Shown: piece by piece, positions 46,034 to 55,270 of the stretch
How the letters are laid out: each line of letters starts with the position of its first letter
Position numbering within the stretch: the first letter of the stretch is position 1
Origin: an uncultured Prochlorococcus sp.
GTDB lineage: Bacteria > Cyanobacteriota > Cyanobacteriia > PCC-6307 > Cyanobiaceae
DNA: 64,000 nucleotides
Reading direction: 5' to 3'
Assembly: GCA_902560875.1 (NCBI GenBank)
Contig: CACENO010000005.1
Location: 1-64,000, forward strand
Notes under the pieces: generated by a model
The model's database searches: none
The model's input: the letters and a program-made list of their open reading frames with translations, nothing else
Told to the model about the DNA's origin: nothing
Program-made: the position numbers and the translations under genes

Positions 46034-47137
46034 GTGACCCAAGATCAAGATTCCCTTGCACGCTTAACACTCCGTCAGCTGCGCCATGAGGCTAGTGACT
46101 TGGGGGTTCCTCTTTACAGCAGGAAGAGTAAGGCTCAGTTAGTCAAAGAAATACTTAGATATCAAGAGAAATTGCAAGCTCAGGAAGAAAAGACATCTCT
46201 GCCTTTCTGGAGAGCTCCAGGTAAATCTGATCCAGGGAGTAATGACATTGCAGTTAAAACAAATACAAGAGTGGTTTTCTTGCCTAGAGATCCCAAGTGG
46301 GCATATGTTTTTTGGGAAATTTCCGAGTCAGATCGCAAGCGTGCCCAATCTCAGGGTGCTAGTCGTTTGTGCTTGCGTTTAGCTGATTTGACAGGTATTC
46401 CAGATGGAACTGCCCATCGTCAAACACTTCAAGAAGTTCCTGTAGATAGTCACAGCACTGAATGGTATCTTCCCATTCCAATGAGTGACAGGGATTATCG
46501 CGTTGAACTGGGATATCGCTCTGGCGAGCGTTGGATTTCATTAGCATTTTCCTCTCAAGCGAGAGTCCCGTCTCTTTACCCCAGCGATCAAATTCTTGAT
46601 CAATTTGTACCTTTTAGTTTGGATGTTGCTCCCACAACTCTTCCAAGTGAAATAAATGTTCCTTCTGATTCTCAAGATCATGGATTGCATGAACGTCTCT
46701 ATCAAAGTGCAACCTCCCATTTCTCGAAGAGTCGTATAGGCTCTGAGCAATTCCAAGAATCATCCACCAGAGATCGTGAAGGGCTCAATGATTCTGGCCT
46801 TGGACTTTGGGCTAGTGGTCGCAATGACTCAGGCGTGGGAGGAGTTATTCCTCGTCAAAATCAACGTTCTTTTTGGTTGGTTGCTGATTCAGAATTGATT
46901 TTGTATGGTTCAACAGATCCCTCAGCGACTGTGACTATCGGAGGCGAAGAAGTACCTTTAACTAGTTCTGGTACATTTCGCTTACAAGTTCCTTTTCGTG
47001 ATGGCCTTCAAGAATACCCAATTGAGGCTAAACATTTTGACGGGAAGCAAACCAGAAAAATCACTATGCAATTTGAACGCCAAACCCCTGTAGATAATAC
47101 AAATCCAAACGGTCAAGGTCAGGATGAATGGTTTTAG
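46034..47137 (+). CDS. Rho-N/SAP-like plus DUF4912 domain protein
   Basis: A 367-residue protein. Residues about 12-45 (LTLRQLRHEASDLGVPLYSRKSKAQLVKEI) form a Rho N-terminal/SAP-like nucleic-acid-binding motif. Residues about 75-200 form a DUF4912 domain, with RVVFLPRDPKWAYVFWEIS and RDYRVELGYRSGERWISLAFS as the hallmark blocks. A linker and a second strand-rich part (FWLVADSELILYGSTDP) follow. Conserved in cyanobacteria; function unknown. The start is GTG at 46034. Confidence 0.82.
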   Translation: MTQDQDSLARLTLRQLRHEASDLGVPLYSRKSKAQLVKEILRYQEKLQAQEEKTSLPFWRAPGKSDPGSNDIAVKTNTRVVFLPRDPKWAYVFWEISESDRKRAQSQGASRLCLRLADLTGIPDGTAHRQTLQEVPVDSHSTEWYLPIPMSDRDYRVELGYRSGERWISLAFSSQARVPSLYPSDQILDQFVPFSLDVAPTTLPSEINVPSDSQDHGLHERLYQSATSHFSKSRIGSEQFQESSTRDREGLNDSGLGLWASGRNDSGVGGVIPRQNQRSFWLVADSELILYGSTDPSATVTIGGEEVPLTSSGTFRLQVPFRDGLQEYPIEAKHFDGKQTRKITMQFERQTPVDNTNPNGQGQDEWF

Positions 47138-47163
47138 CCAAATTATGGGTTGATTAATTACTA

Positions 47164-47334
47164 ATGTTGCGTTGGTTCGTAGCTGGCACTCCATTGATAG
47201 GGGCCATTATCTTTCCTCTAACCGTTCCTGTGGTTATGGCACGTTATGGACTGGCACCAGGAATTATTACAGCATTGATTTTCAGCACTCTTTGGTTTGT
47301 TGTAATGCTGCGCACATCAGAAATGCCTCATTAA
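47164..47334 (+). CDS. Small two-helix membrane protein
   Basis: A 56-residue frame from ATG 47164 to TAA at 47332-47334. Sequence MLRWFVAGTPLIGAIIFPLT starts the first hydrophobic helix; a second follows APGIITALIF, then MLRTSEMPH. It lies 26 bases after the DUF4912 gene. Its composition looks like a real small membrane protein, conserved in cyanobacteria by appearance, but no function is known. Confidence 0.6.
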   Translation: MLRWFVAGTPLIGAIIFPLTVPVVMARYGLAPGIITALIFSTLWFVVMLRTSEMPH

Positions 47335-47396
47335 TTTTTTCTTCTTTAAGACAAAGACTTGTCTTCAATTAACTCTAATAATTTTGTTTTAACTAA

Positions 47397-49058
47397 ATGC
47401 AGAGCTCAGTTTCCCCATCACAACCTAGGAAATATAAGGTTCAACTGGATGTCCCTTTTAGCGATCAGAAACCAGGAACTTCAGGATTAAGGAAGAGTGT
47501 TAAGCAATTTCAATCGCCTAATTACCTTGAAAGTTTTATCGAAGCAACTTTGGTGACCCTTCCAGGTGTTCAAGGAGGAACATTGGTTCTAGGTGGCGAT
47601 GGTCGTTATGGAAATCTTCATGCAATTGATGTGATTCTTCGGATGTGTGCTGCACATGGATTAAAGAAAATTATAACTACTGTTGATGGAATTCTTTCAA
47701 CACCAGCTGCTTCACATTTAATTCGTAAAAATAATGCAATAGGTGCAATTATTCTTTCTGCCAGCCATAACTCAGGAGGTCCAGATGGGGATTTCGGGGT
47801 AAAAATAAATGGTCCGAATGGGGGGCCTGGACTTGAATCGCTAACCAACCGGATTTATGATGCAACAAAAACATTAAAGGAATTCAATATTATTGAATTC
47901 CCACCTTTATCACTTAATTCTATTGGCAATTTTGGAATTGGCTCAATGGAGGTACAGGTAATAGATGGTGTTGAGGATTATATAAATTTGATGCAAAACA
48001 TATTTGATTTTGATCAAATATCTTCTTTTATTAGCTCTGACTTCCTAATTGCTTTTGATGCATTAAATGCAGTTACTGGTCCTTATGCAAAGAGATTATT
48101 TGAGGATCTGTTAGGTGCTCCTGCTGGCACAGTGCGGAATGGTATCCCTTTAGAGGATTTTGGAGGCTGTCATCCCGATCCAAATTTGACTTATGCAAAA
48201 GATTTGGCAGATCTTTTGCTATCTGGTAATCATTATTCTTTTGGAGCTGCATGTGATGGGGATGGAGATCGAAATATGATTTTGGGGCGTAAATGTTTTG
48301 TTAATCCAAGTGACAGCCTTGCAGTTTTGACTGCCAATGCAAATTATGTTCCAGCTTATTCAGCTGGTTTGTCAGGTGTTGCGCGTTCAATGCCTACTAG
48401 TGCAGCAGTGGATGTAGTGGCTAAGAATTTAGGTATTAGTTGTTATGAGACGCCAACAGGATGGAAGTTCTTTGGAAACCTTCTAGATTCTGATCAGATC
48501 ACCTTATGTGGTGAGGAGAGTTTTGGAACAGGTAGCAGCCATGTCAGAGAAAAAGATGGGCTTTGGGCAGTTCTGTTTTGGTTGCAAATTTTAGCTGCAA
48601 AGAAATGCTCTGTATCAGAGGTAATGGCAAATCATTGGAGCCGTTTTGGTCGTCATTATTATTCGCGACATGACTATGAAGCGATTTCTAGTGAAATTGC
48701 CCATGATTTATATAGAAACTTAGAGTCAAAACTTCCATCATTGATTGGTAGGTCTTTTGGAGGTAGCAACATAAGTCACACAGATAATTTCAGTTACCAT
48801 GATCCTGTTGATAATTCGATCACTGAAGGACAGGGCTTGAGAATTCTTTTGAATGATGGGAGTAGGGTTATCTTGCGACTTTCTGGCACAGGTACTAAAG
48901 GCGCAACTTTACGGGTTTATTTGGAGAGATATGTCGCTCCTAATGGAGTTCTCCAACAAGATCCACAGAAAGCATTATCAGATTTAATAACTGATATTGA
49001 CTCTTTAGCACAAATCACAAGTCGTACTGGAATGAAAGCCCCAACAGTGATCACCTGA
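47397..49058 (+). CDS. pgm: Phosphoglucomutase (alpha-D-glucose phosphate-specific)
   Basis: A 553-residue phosphohexomutase interconverting glucose-1-phosphate and glucose-6-phosphate. IILSASHNSGGPDGDFGVK near 120 contains the phosphoserine, AACDGDGDRNMIL near 285 is the Mg-binding loop, CGEESFGTGSSHVREKDGLW near 370 is the sugar-binding loop and LSGTGTKGATLRVYLERY near 500 the phosphate-binding loop. It links glycogen, nucleotide-sugar synthesis and glycolysis. Confidence 0.96.
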   Translation: MQSSVSPSQPRKYKVQLDVPFSDQKPGTSGLRKSVKQFQSPNYLESFIEATLVTLPGVQGGTLVLGGDGRYGNLHAIDVILRMCAAHGLKKIITTVDGILSTPAASHLIRKNNAIGAIILSASHNSGGPDGDFGVKINGPNGGPGLESLTNRIYDATKTLKEFNIIEFPPLSLNSIGNFGIGSMEVQVIDGVEDYINLMQNIFDFDQISSFISSDFLIAFDALNAVTGPYAKRLFEDLLGAPAGTVRNGIPLEDFGGCHPDPNLTYAKDLADLLLSGNHYSFGAACDGDGDRNMILGRKCFVNPSDSLAVLTANANYVPAYSAGLSGVARSMPTSAAVDVVAKNLGISCYETPTGWKFFGNLLDSDQITLCGEESFGTGSSHVREKDGLWAVLFWLQILAAKKCSVSEVMANHWSRFGRHYYSRHDYEAISSEIAHDLYRNLESKLPSLIGRSFGGSNISHTDNFSYHDPVDNSITEGQGLRILLNDGSRVILRLSGTGTKGATLRVYLERYVAPNGVLQQDPQKALSDLITDIDSLAQITSRTGMKAPTVIT

Positions 49059-49166
49059 TTTAGTGAACATTGGTTGAAACACCGTCTCTTATTTACTGAT
49101 CATTAAATCTTTGCAAGAAAGAAATTTATAAAGGGAGAATAAAAGACTGAGATGCTTGTGTAATTA

Positions 49167-51365
49167 TTGGGCAAAGATCTTTTTACTTATCAAAGCGAGC
49201 AGTTTCTTAAGCGAAATGCTCCACTTGCAGAACGCCTTAGGCCGAAGACACTGGATGACTTTGTGGGACAGAGTGCAGTCCTTGCTGAAGGACGTCTTTT
49301 GCGACGAGCTATAAAAGCTGATCGGGTTGGTAATCTTCTTCTACACGGTCCTCCTGGTGTAGGAAAAACCACATTAGCCAAGATTATTGCTGCAAATACT
49401 AGATCTCATTTCACTATTTTAAATGCTGTTTTAGCAGGAGTAAAAGAACTTCGATATGAAGTTGATTCTGCGAAGGAGCGATTAGATAAATATAGACTTA
49501 GAACTATTTTGTTTATTGATGAAGTTCATCGCTTTAATAGTGCTCAACAAGATGCACTTTTACCATGGGTTGAAAATGGTACTCTTACGCTTATAGGAGC
49601 TACAACAGAAAACCCTTATTTTGAAGTTAATAAAGCTCTTGTTAGTCGTTTTAGATTATTTCGACTGCAACATCTAGGACCAGAGGACTTGAAGAAATTA
49701 GTAGATCGGGCTTTAACTGATTCTGATAATGGCTATGGCTCTTTAAATGTCCAAATGACTATTGATGCAGTCAATCATTTGGTAAATGTGTCGAATGGAG
49801 ATGCAAGGAGCTTGCTTAATGCTTTAGAACTAGCAGTGGAAAGTACATCTGCTAATAGCGAAGGTTATATAAAGATAGATTTAAAAATTGCAGAAGAATC
49901 TATTCAGGAACGTGCTGTTCTTTATGACAAACAAGGTGATGCACATTTTGACACTATAAGTGCTTTTATTAAATCTTTGCGTGGTTCTGATCCAGATGCA
50001 GCCTTGTTTTGGTTGGCTCGTATGGTTGAAGCTGGAGAGAATCCCAGGTTTATTTTTCGCCGAATGCTTATTGCAGCTGCTGAGGATGTTGGCTTAGCTG
50101 ATCCACAAGCGGTTGTGGTCGTGGAAGCTTGTGCGGCGGCTTTTGAAAGAATTGGTTTGCCTGAAGGTTTGTATCCCTTAGCGCAAGCAGCGCTTTATTT
50201 GGCTACTACAGAAAAAAGCAATAGTTTGCTTGGTTTTTTTGAAGCTCAGAGGACAGTCAGAGAAGCTCAGCGTCAAGATATACCTGTGCATTTGAAAGAT
50301 GCGCATAGAGATAAAGCTGCTTTTGGTGATGGTGTTGGATACCGTTATCCGCATGCTTTTGTAGATCATTGGGTTGCACAACAATATTTACCTAATGCGT
50401 TGCAAGGAGAAGTTTTTTGGAACCCTAGTAAACAGGGCTGGGAAGGAAAACGGCGTTCACTGATGCTTGATCGAAGAGCTGCGCAGCTTGCAGCAGGTGT
50501 TGAATCTATGCAGGAATATCCTTTTTTGCTAAGTGATGTATCTGAAACTCCTCAATTTGAACGATGGCTTCAGCGTCAATTAACTCAACAAGGAGATAGG
50601 CTTCAAGAGCTTCTTGAAAGATTGTGGTCAGGTGTTCAGTGGCAATGCAATGATCGAGTGTTGATTGTTGGAGGTCGCTCACTCTTGTGGGCTTTAACGC
50701 CTCTGAAATCTGTACCAGAAGGCGGAGTTACTATTTTAGGGAGCTGTAGTGAAGACTTATCTCGATTATCAGCTCAATTAGAAATATTAGATCCACTTAA
50801 AAGGCCAAATTTGATTAATGATAGCTGTGACGAATTAAATAAATTAGAAATGCAATTTGAATGGATTGGTGGAAGAATTCATAGTAAAGACTTAATCCCT
50901 CAAAAATTTGTTCAATTTTGGGAAATGATCCGTTCTAAATGTCATTCTAATTCTAGATTGCGAATATTATTAACTGCTCCTGAAATAGGCCCAGCAGAGT
51001 CTTTGCTTGCCATTCTTCCTGATAATTATTTAAATGAAATGGAACAAAAACTTATGAATGAGTTGATTAAGGTGGAGCATACTTTTCTTTTTCAAAAACA
51101 AAATGAAGCTTTCTTTTTGGAAACTCTGAAAATCAATGGATGGCATATTAAAGTAGAAGAATGGTCTGAATCTTTGCATTTAAAAGTTAATAATGAATTA
51201 GAGCTTAGGTGGCTTGGAAGTGCTAGCTTTTATAGAGAGTTGATCTGTAAAAACTCATTAAATGAATGCATAAATATAATTAAAAAAGCTTTAGTGTTAT
51301 TACATGAAAAAGATCTACCTCAGAAGTTAATTCAAAAAAAGATTATTGGTGAGTTTGTTATTTGA
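49167..51365 (+). CDS. rarA: RarA/MgsA AAA+ ATPase fused to a methyltransferase-like domain
   Basis: A 732-residue protein. Residues about 1-430 are RarA: Walker A LLHGPPGVGKTTLAK near 53, Walker B TILFIDEVHRFNSAQQD near 113, and the C-terminal tetramerisation block RDKAAFGDGVGYRYPHAF near 390. RarA acts at stalled replication forks. Residues about 440-732 are an added region with a SAM-methyltransferase-like core (DRVLIVGGRSLLWALTP near 495) but no clear catalytic motif. Start is TTG at 49167. The extension is seen in cyanobacterial proteins and its role is unknown. Confidence 0.9.
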   Translation: MGKDLFTYQSEQFLKRNAPLAERLRPKTLDDFVGQSAVLAEGRLLRRAIKADRVGNLLLHGPPGVGKTTLAKIIAANTRSHFTILNAVLAGVKELRYEVDSAKERLDKYRLRTILFIDEVHRFNSAQQDALLPWVENGTLTLIGATTENPYFEVNKALVSRFRLFRLQHLGPEDLKKLVDRALTDSDNGYGSLNVQMTIDAVNHLVNVSNGDARSLLNALELAVESTSANSEGYIKIDLKIAEESIQERAVLYDKQGDAHFDTISAFIKSLRGSDPDAALFWLARMVEAGENPRFIFRRMLIAAAEDVGLADPQAVVVVEACAAAFERIGLPEGLYPLAQAALYLATTEKSNSLLGFFEAQRTVREAQRQDIPVHLKDAHRDKAAFGDGVGYRYPHAFVDHWVAQQYLPNALQGEVFWNPSKQGWEGKRRSLMLDRRAAQLAAGVESMQEYPFLLSDVSETPQFERWLQRQLTQQGDRLQELLERLWSGVQWQCNDRVLIVGGRSLLWALTPLKSVPEGGVTILGSCSEDLSRLSAQLEILDPLKRPNLINDSCDELNKLEMQFEWIGGRIHSKDLIPQKFVQFWEMIRSKCHSNSRLRILLTAPEIGPAESLLAILPDNYLNEMEQKLMNELIKVEHTFLFQKQNEAFFLETLKINGWHIKVEEWSESLHLKVNNELELRWLGSASFYRELICKNSLNECINIIKKALVLLHEKDLPQKLIQKKIIGEFVI

Positions 51366-51406
51366 CTTGGCTTCAAATATTGAGGGATTAGTGAATTTTA
51401 GGTGTA

Positions 51407-52093
51407 TTAATCTATTTGGCAAATTATGATAGGTGGTCGATGAAATCGAGCATCATATGCAATTGCAATTTGCCATGAAAAGTGATTAATAGTATAAAGG
51501 TTAGTTGTTAGATTCATTGCCTTATTTATGATTAAAGTAGATGTAGTATCTGCTTGCCATTGTGAAATATTTCCTGCAATATTCCCTCTTTGCCATTTAA
51601 TTGCTGCTTCTTTGATGACCCATTTTTTTATTACTTCTAACCTTAATTCATGTTCATTAAGCGCATTCAGAACATTATTCTCTTCTTCGGAGAAAAATCT
51701 TTGCATGATTTGCTTTGCCCTGATAGGCCTATCTAATCTTTCTAAATCGACACCAATGCTATTTGGAGACCAACCAATTAATAGGGCATCATTGCAATGA
51801 CTAAAGCTGATATTGCCCCAGCCTTTTGAAAGTTCTGGTGCTTTTCCAGGAGGAGAATATAAGGGTATCTCTAGAGCTGGTAATTCCCAAAGTTTGGATA
51901 ATGCAGCACGTACGTAGCCTCTAGAATGATGATATTGCCTACCTCTGTTTTTTGGTAATTGATTTGCCCATTGCTCCTCTTTCGCTGTAATTGCTTGTAG
52001 AGGAGCATGTGTTGGGATGAACCAAAGCGGAAGTACGCTTGGTGTTTGTTCTTTTGAGGAAGGTAATGACTCTTCAAATTGGCGATCCTGCAC
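51407..52093 (-). CDS. 4'-phosphopantetheinyl transferase superfamily protein
   Basis: A 228-residue Sfp/HetI-like protein that would attach phosphopantetheine to acyl carrier proteins. SIGVDLERLDRP near 110 supplies the Mg-binding Asp and Glu, and RFFSEEENNVLNAL and KWVIKEAAIKWQ near 160 supply the W-x-K-E-A-x-x-K block. ISFSHCND before it is the first motif. The start is GTG at 52093. Its first 28 bases overlap the 5' end of the divergent bcp gene. Confidence 0.88.
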   Translation of the reverse strand: MQDRQFEESLPSSKEQTPSVLPLWFIPTHAPLQAITAKEEQWANQLPKNRGRQYHHSRGYVRAALSKLWELPALEIPLYSPPGKAPELSKGWGNISFSHCNDALLIGWSPNSIGVDLERLDRPIRAKQIMQRFFSEEENNVLNALNEHELRLEVIKKWVIKEAAIKWQRGNIAGNISQWQADTTSTLIINKAMNLTTNLYTINHFSWQIAIAYDARFHRPPIIICQID

Positions 52094-52533
52094 CGGACTT
52101 CACTCTTCCAAACCAGGATGGCACATCTTTAAGTCTTTCATCATTCAAGGGAAGCAGAGTTGTTATCTACTTTTACCCGAAGGATGACACTCCTGGCTGT
52201 ACAAAGGAAGCATGTAATTTTCGTGATTTTTGGCAAAGTTTTGACTCCAATGGAATAAAAGTGATTGGCATCAGCAAGGATGGATCGACATCGCATACGA
52301 AGTTTATAAAAAAACATAAGCTTCCCTTTACTCTTCTTACTGATGAAGAACCATGTCTTGTCGCTAGTGCTTATGAAAGTTATGGGTTAAAAAAATTTAT
52401 GGGCCGTGAATATTTAGGTATGATGAGGCATACTTTTGTAGTAGATAAAGAAGGGAATATCGAAGCTATTTATCGCAAAGTAAAGGCAGCCACCATGGCT
52501 AATCAAATTCTGAAAGATTTGGCCCTAGATTGA
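52066..52533 (+). CDS. bcp: Thioredoxin-dependent thiol peroxidase (Bcp/PrxQ)
   Basis: A 155-residue peroxiredoxin Q. GDPAPDFTLPNQDG opens the fold, and YPKDDTPGCTKEACNFRD near 40 contains the peroxidatic Cys in PGCTKEAC with the resolving Cys five residues on. The ATG at 52066 is chosen because GAGGAAGG is upstream and MTLQIGDPAPDF fits the family; an upstream frame start at 52039 is not supported. It detoxifies peroxides with thioredoxin. Confidence 0.95.
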   Translation: MTLQIGDPAPDFTLPNQDGTSLSLSSFKGSRVVIYFYPKDDTPGCTKEACNFRDFWQSFDSNGIKVIGISKDGSTSHTKFIKKHKLPFTLLTDEEPCLVASAYESYGLKKFMGREYLGMMRHTFVVDKEGNIEAIYRKVKAATMANQILKDLALD

Positions 52534-53266
52534 TTTGTTCATGAATATCGACCATTCCCTCTAGTACGAGGTTTGGATAGTGGGTAAAAGCTACATTGTT
52601 TCTTCTAAGTTCTTTAATTAGGACTGGGGAATCACCTCCACATATCCAAAGAGGCAGTTTTGTTGTGTTCTTGGCTTGGAGAAGGGCTCCTACTAAGGCT
52701 TGAAGACTGCCTCTTTGCATAGCATCTGCAGTTTTGACAGGAAACAATTCATTTTGGGATGTGTGTAGACCTGGATTGTGGAGATTATGAGCTCCATAAG
52801 CCATTGAAGATAGCTGTAGTTGTAAGCCAGCAATTAATTGACCTCCAGCAAATTCACCATTGCTATTAACTAATGTGATACTGAGAATCGTGCCTGCATC
52901 TGCAACTATTAATCCCTCAAACTTGGATTCGGAGGATTTAGCTTTTTTCCATGCCCCCCACCCTGCTAAAGCACGATCAATTCCTAACCATGAAGGTAAA
53001 TTTTTGAGTGGCACATCATTTATTGATAATTTTTTGTCTGGATTCAAAGAAAGACTTTTTGGGATTGGACCAACAGATGCCCAGGTCAATAAAGATGCGC
53101 TGGGGAATGAGATGCTTTGAGGATTAGGTTCTGTATGAAAGAAATGCCAATTTCCAGAAATTTTTGTAGCCCAATGCCATCTACTGTTGCCGATTAATAG
53201 GCAATGCCTTATTCCCTCCACAATTAGATCCCATCTCCCATAGTGCCTTGAACGTGTATGCCACAT
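52499..53266 (-). CDS. coaX: Type III pantothenate kinase
   Basis: An ASKHA-fold enzyme phosphorylating pantothenate at the first step of coenzyme A synthesis. LLIGNSRWHWA is the N-terminal phosphate-binding segment, WLGIDRALAGWGAW near 95, VADAGTILSITLV near 125 and GGQLIAGLQLQLSSM are conserved blocks. The frame opens at 53266, overlapping cysH by 43 bases; a GTG at 53221, three bases after the cysH stop, gives a neater start (VEGIRHCLLIGNSR). The 3' end overlaps bcp by 35 bases, convergently. Confidence 0.88.
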   Translation of the reverse strand: MWHTRSRHYGRWDLIVEGIRHCLLIGNSRWHWATKISGNWHFFHTEPNPQSISFPSASLLTWASVGPIPKSLSLNPDKKLSINDVPLKNLPSWLGIDRALAGWGAWKKAKSSESKFEGLIVADAGTILSITLVNSNGEFAGGQLIAGLQLQLSSMAYGAHNLHNPGLHTSQNELFPVKTADAMQRGSLQALVGALLQAKNTTKLPLWICGGDSPVLIKELRRNNVAFTHYPNLVLEGMVDIHEQINLGPNLSEFD

Positions 53267-54012
53267 TCTTGTTTGAGTCCTCCAAACCTGGTCCCCCTGC
53301 CGTTAGCTTCAAGACCGTCTGGAGCACTTGAATGCCAATCTCCAACTGTTGAGTAACCTTTTTCAAATAGCGGGTGTTGAGGCAATTTATTTTTTTGCAT
53401 GTAATAAAAAATATCTTTGTTTGTCCAGTCCAATAGAGGGCGTAACGCAAGACGTCCACGAATGGGATCTAGCAAGTTCATTGATTTCCGATGCTCTGTT
53501 TGTCGACTTCGTACTCCACTTGCCCAACATTGAACTTCCAAATCATATAATGCTTTTTCTAATGGTTTAACTTTTCGTATGCTGTGATATTTATCGAAAT
53601 CTTCGGTAGAATTAGTTTCCCATAATCGTCCATATAAAGCTTCCATTCTTGCTGGAGAAATAGAACTTTGGACAATCTTTAGGTCTAACTTTAGGGTATT
53701 GGTTAACTCTTCGGCATAGCAATATGTTTCAGCTGGTAAGTAGCCAGTATCAATCCAAATCACCGGTATTTTTGATCCTCCTTTTATCAGGTGGATCATA
53801 TGCAATAAAACAGCAGATTGAATGCCAAAGCTCGTGGTAAGAACAAACTGGCCTCCAAATTGTTCATAGGCCCAAACAAGCCTATTTTCTGCTTGGAGCT
53901 TGGACAAATGATTACGTGCGGCATCGATTGGCATATCAAGAATTGAGGTGATGTCCCAACCTTCAGTGGTTTCTTGATTTTTCGGTTTTGTTCCTTGGGG
54001 CGTGTTAGTCAT
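53224..54012 (-). CDS. cysH: Phosphoadenylylsulfate (PAPS) reductase
   Basis: A 262-residue enzyme that reduces activated sulphate to sulphite with thioredoxin. VLTTSFGIQSAVLLHMI near 57 is the P-loop-like site, VIWIDTGYLPAETY near 85 the substrate loop, and the active-site Cys is in ECGIH at about residue 250. It lacks the CC...CxxC set of 4Fe-4S APS reductases, so PAPS is the likely substrate, in keeping with cyanobacteria. Upstream of coaX on the same strand. Confidence 0.94.
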   Translation of the reverse strand: MTNTPQGTKPKNQETTEGWDITSILDMPIDAARNHLSKLQAENRLVWAYEQFGGQFVLTTSFGIQSAVLLHMIHLIKGGSKIPVIWIDTGYLPAETYCYAEELTNTLKLDLKIVQSSISPARMEALYGRLWETNSTEDFDKYHSIRKVKPLEKALYDLEVQCWASGVRSRQTEHRKSMNLLDPIRGRLALRPLLDWTNKDIFYYMQKNKLPQHPLFEKGYSTVGDWHSSAPDGLEANGRGTRFGGLKQECGIHVQGTMGDGI

Positions 54013-54100
54013 TCATCTATCATCCAATATCACGTTTATTCAGAGCTTTAAAGGTTCAAAATAGTTTCAGGCCTTTCATCCCTTCTACCCCTTCCTGACT

Positions 54101-55270
54101 ATGGCCTTTGATTCTTCCAAGTTTGAGCCGGTGGTCGTGGTAGGTGGTGGATTTGCAGGATTAACAACTGCCATTGCATTAAGTCAATGTCATCCTCGAC
54201 CTCAAGTTTTTTTAATAGAACCTCGAAAGAGATTTGTTTTTTCTCCTTTCTTGTATGAATTGCTAAGTGGTGAATTGAAACTTTGGGAAGTTGCTCCAAC
54301 ATATAAGTCTTTATTGGTCCAAAAAGGAATTTCTCTAATTGAAGATTCTGTTGAGGTTATTGATACTAATTTGCAAAAGGTTATTACAAATTCAGGCATA
54401 TCCTTAAAGTACTCACAAGTAGTTATTTGTACTGGATCACGTCCAAATGATTTTTCGATTAAAGGAGTAAAAGATTATGCCTTGACTTTTCATACACTTC
54501 AGGATGTAGAGCGAATGAAAAGATTAATTTACCAATTAAAATTCTCCTCTGATGAAAAAAAATCTTTGGTAATAGTTGGTGCTGGTGCAACGGGAATTGA
54601 ATTAGCTTGTAAGGTTTATGATCTTCTTGGGGGTGGAGCTGAGATTCATTTAGTGGATGTTAATTCGCAAGTTTTGCGAGACGGAAAATCGTTTAACAAA
54701 GAAAGAAGTCATCAAGCTTTAACTAATCGTGGGATTAAGCTACATTTAAAAACACGTGTTGATGAAATTGGTGCTAATACAGTATATCTTGAGACTTTTA
54801 TAGAGAATAAATTACATAAGTTTGAGATTAAGCATAGCGGTATAGTTTGGACTGCTGGAACCAAACCAAATGTCCCAAAATTGATACCAGAGTTATCATC
54901 AAATACAGGCCCCTTAGTTGTTGATAACTTATTGCAGGTGATTGGTCTCAACAATGTATTTGCATTTGGTGATGTTGCTTTTCATGAGAGAGAACCTTGG
55001 CCACAAAATGCACAAGTTGCTTTTCAGCAAGCAAAACTTGGTTCACAAATCATTATGGATATGAGAATGGGCAAGCCCATAAGTAAATTTACTTTTGTCG
55101 ATTTTGGAGAAATGCTTGGTTTGGGTATAGGTAATGCGACTATTACAGGATTAGGACTTGCTTTCCAAGGCCCTTTGGCCTTTCACATTCGCAGAATGAC
55201 CTATTTGTCCAGGATGCCAGGATTCGCTTTAGGAATGCGCTCGGCCTGTGCTTGGTTCTTGGGTAATTGA
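54101..55270 (+). CDS. Type II NAD(P)H dehydrogenase (NDH-2)-like flavoprotein
   Basis: A 389-residue FAD-dependent oxidoreductase. VVVVGGGFAGLTTAIAL near 11 binds FAD, VIVGAGATGIELACKV near 155 binds NAD(P), and VFAFGDVAF near 285 is the second FAD site. It resembles cyanobacterial NdbB/NdbC proteins that pass electrons to quinone without pumping; NdbB-type reduces the quinone used for vitamin K. The C terminus is hydrophobic enough for membrane binding. It overlaps hflX by four bases. Confidence 0.87.
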   Translation: MAFDSSKFEPVVVVGGGFAGLTTAIALSQCHPRPQVFLIEPRKRFVFSPFLYELLSGELKLWEVAPTYKSLLVQKGISLIEDSVEVIDTNLQKVITNSGISLKYSQVVICTGSRPNDFSIKGVKDYALTFHTLQDVERMKRLIYQLKFSSDEKKSLVIVGAGATGIELACKVYDLLGGGAEIHLVDVNSQVLRDGKSFNKERSHQALTNRGIKLHLKTRVDEIGANTVYLETFIENKLHKFEIKHSGIVWTAGTKPNVPKLIPELSSNTGPLVVDNLLQVIGLNNVFAFGDVAFHEREPWPQNAQVAFQQAKLGSQIIMDMRMGKPISKFTFVDFGEMLGLGIGNATITGLGLAFQGPLAFHIRRMTYLSRMPGFALGMRSACAWFLGN

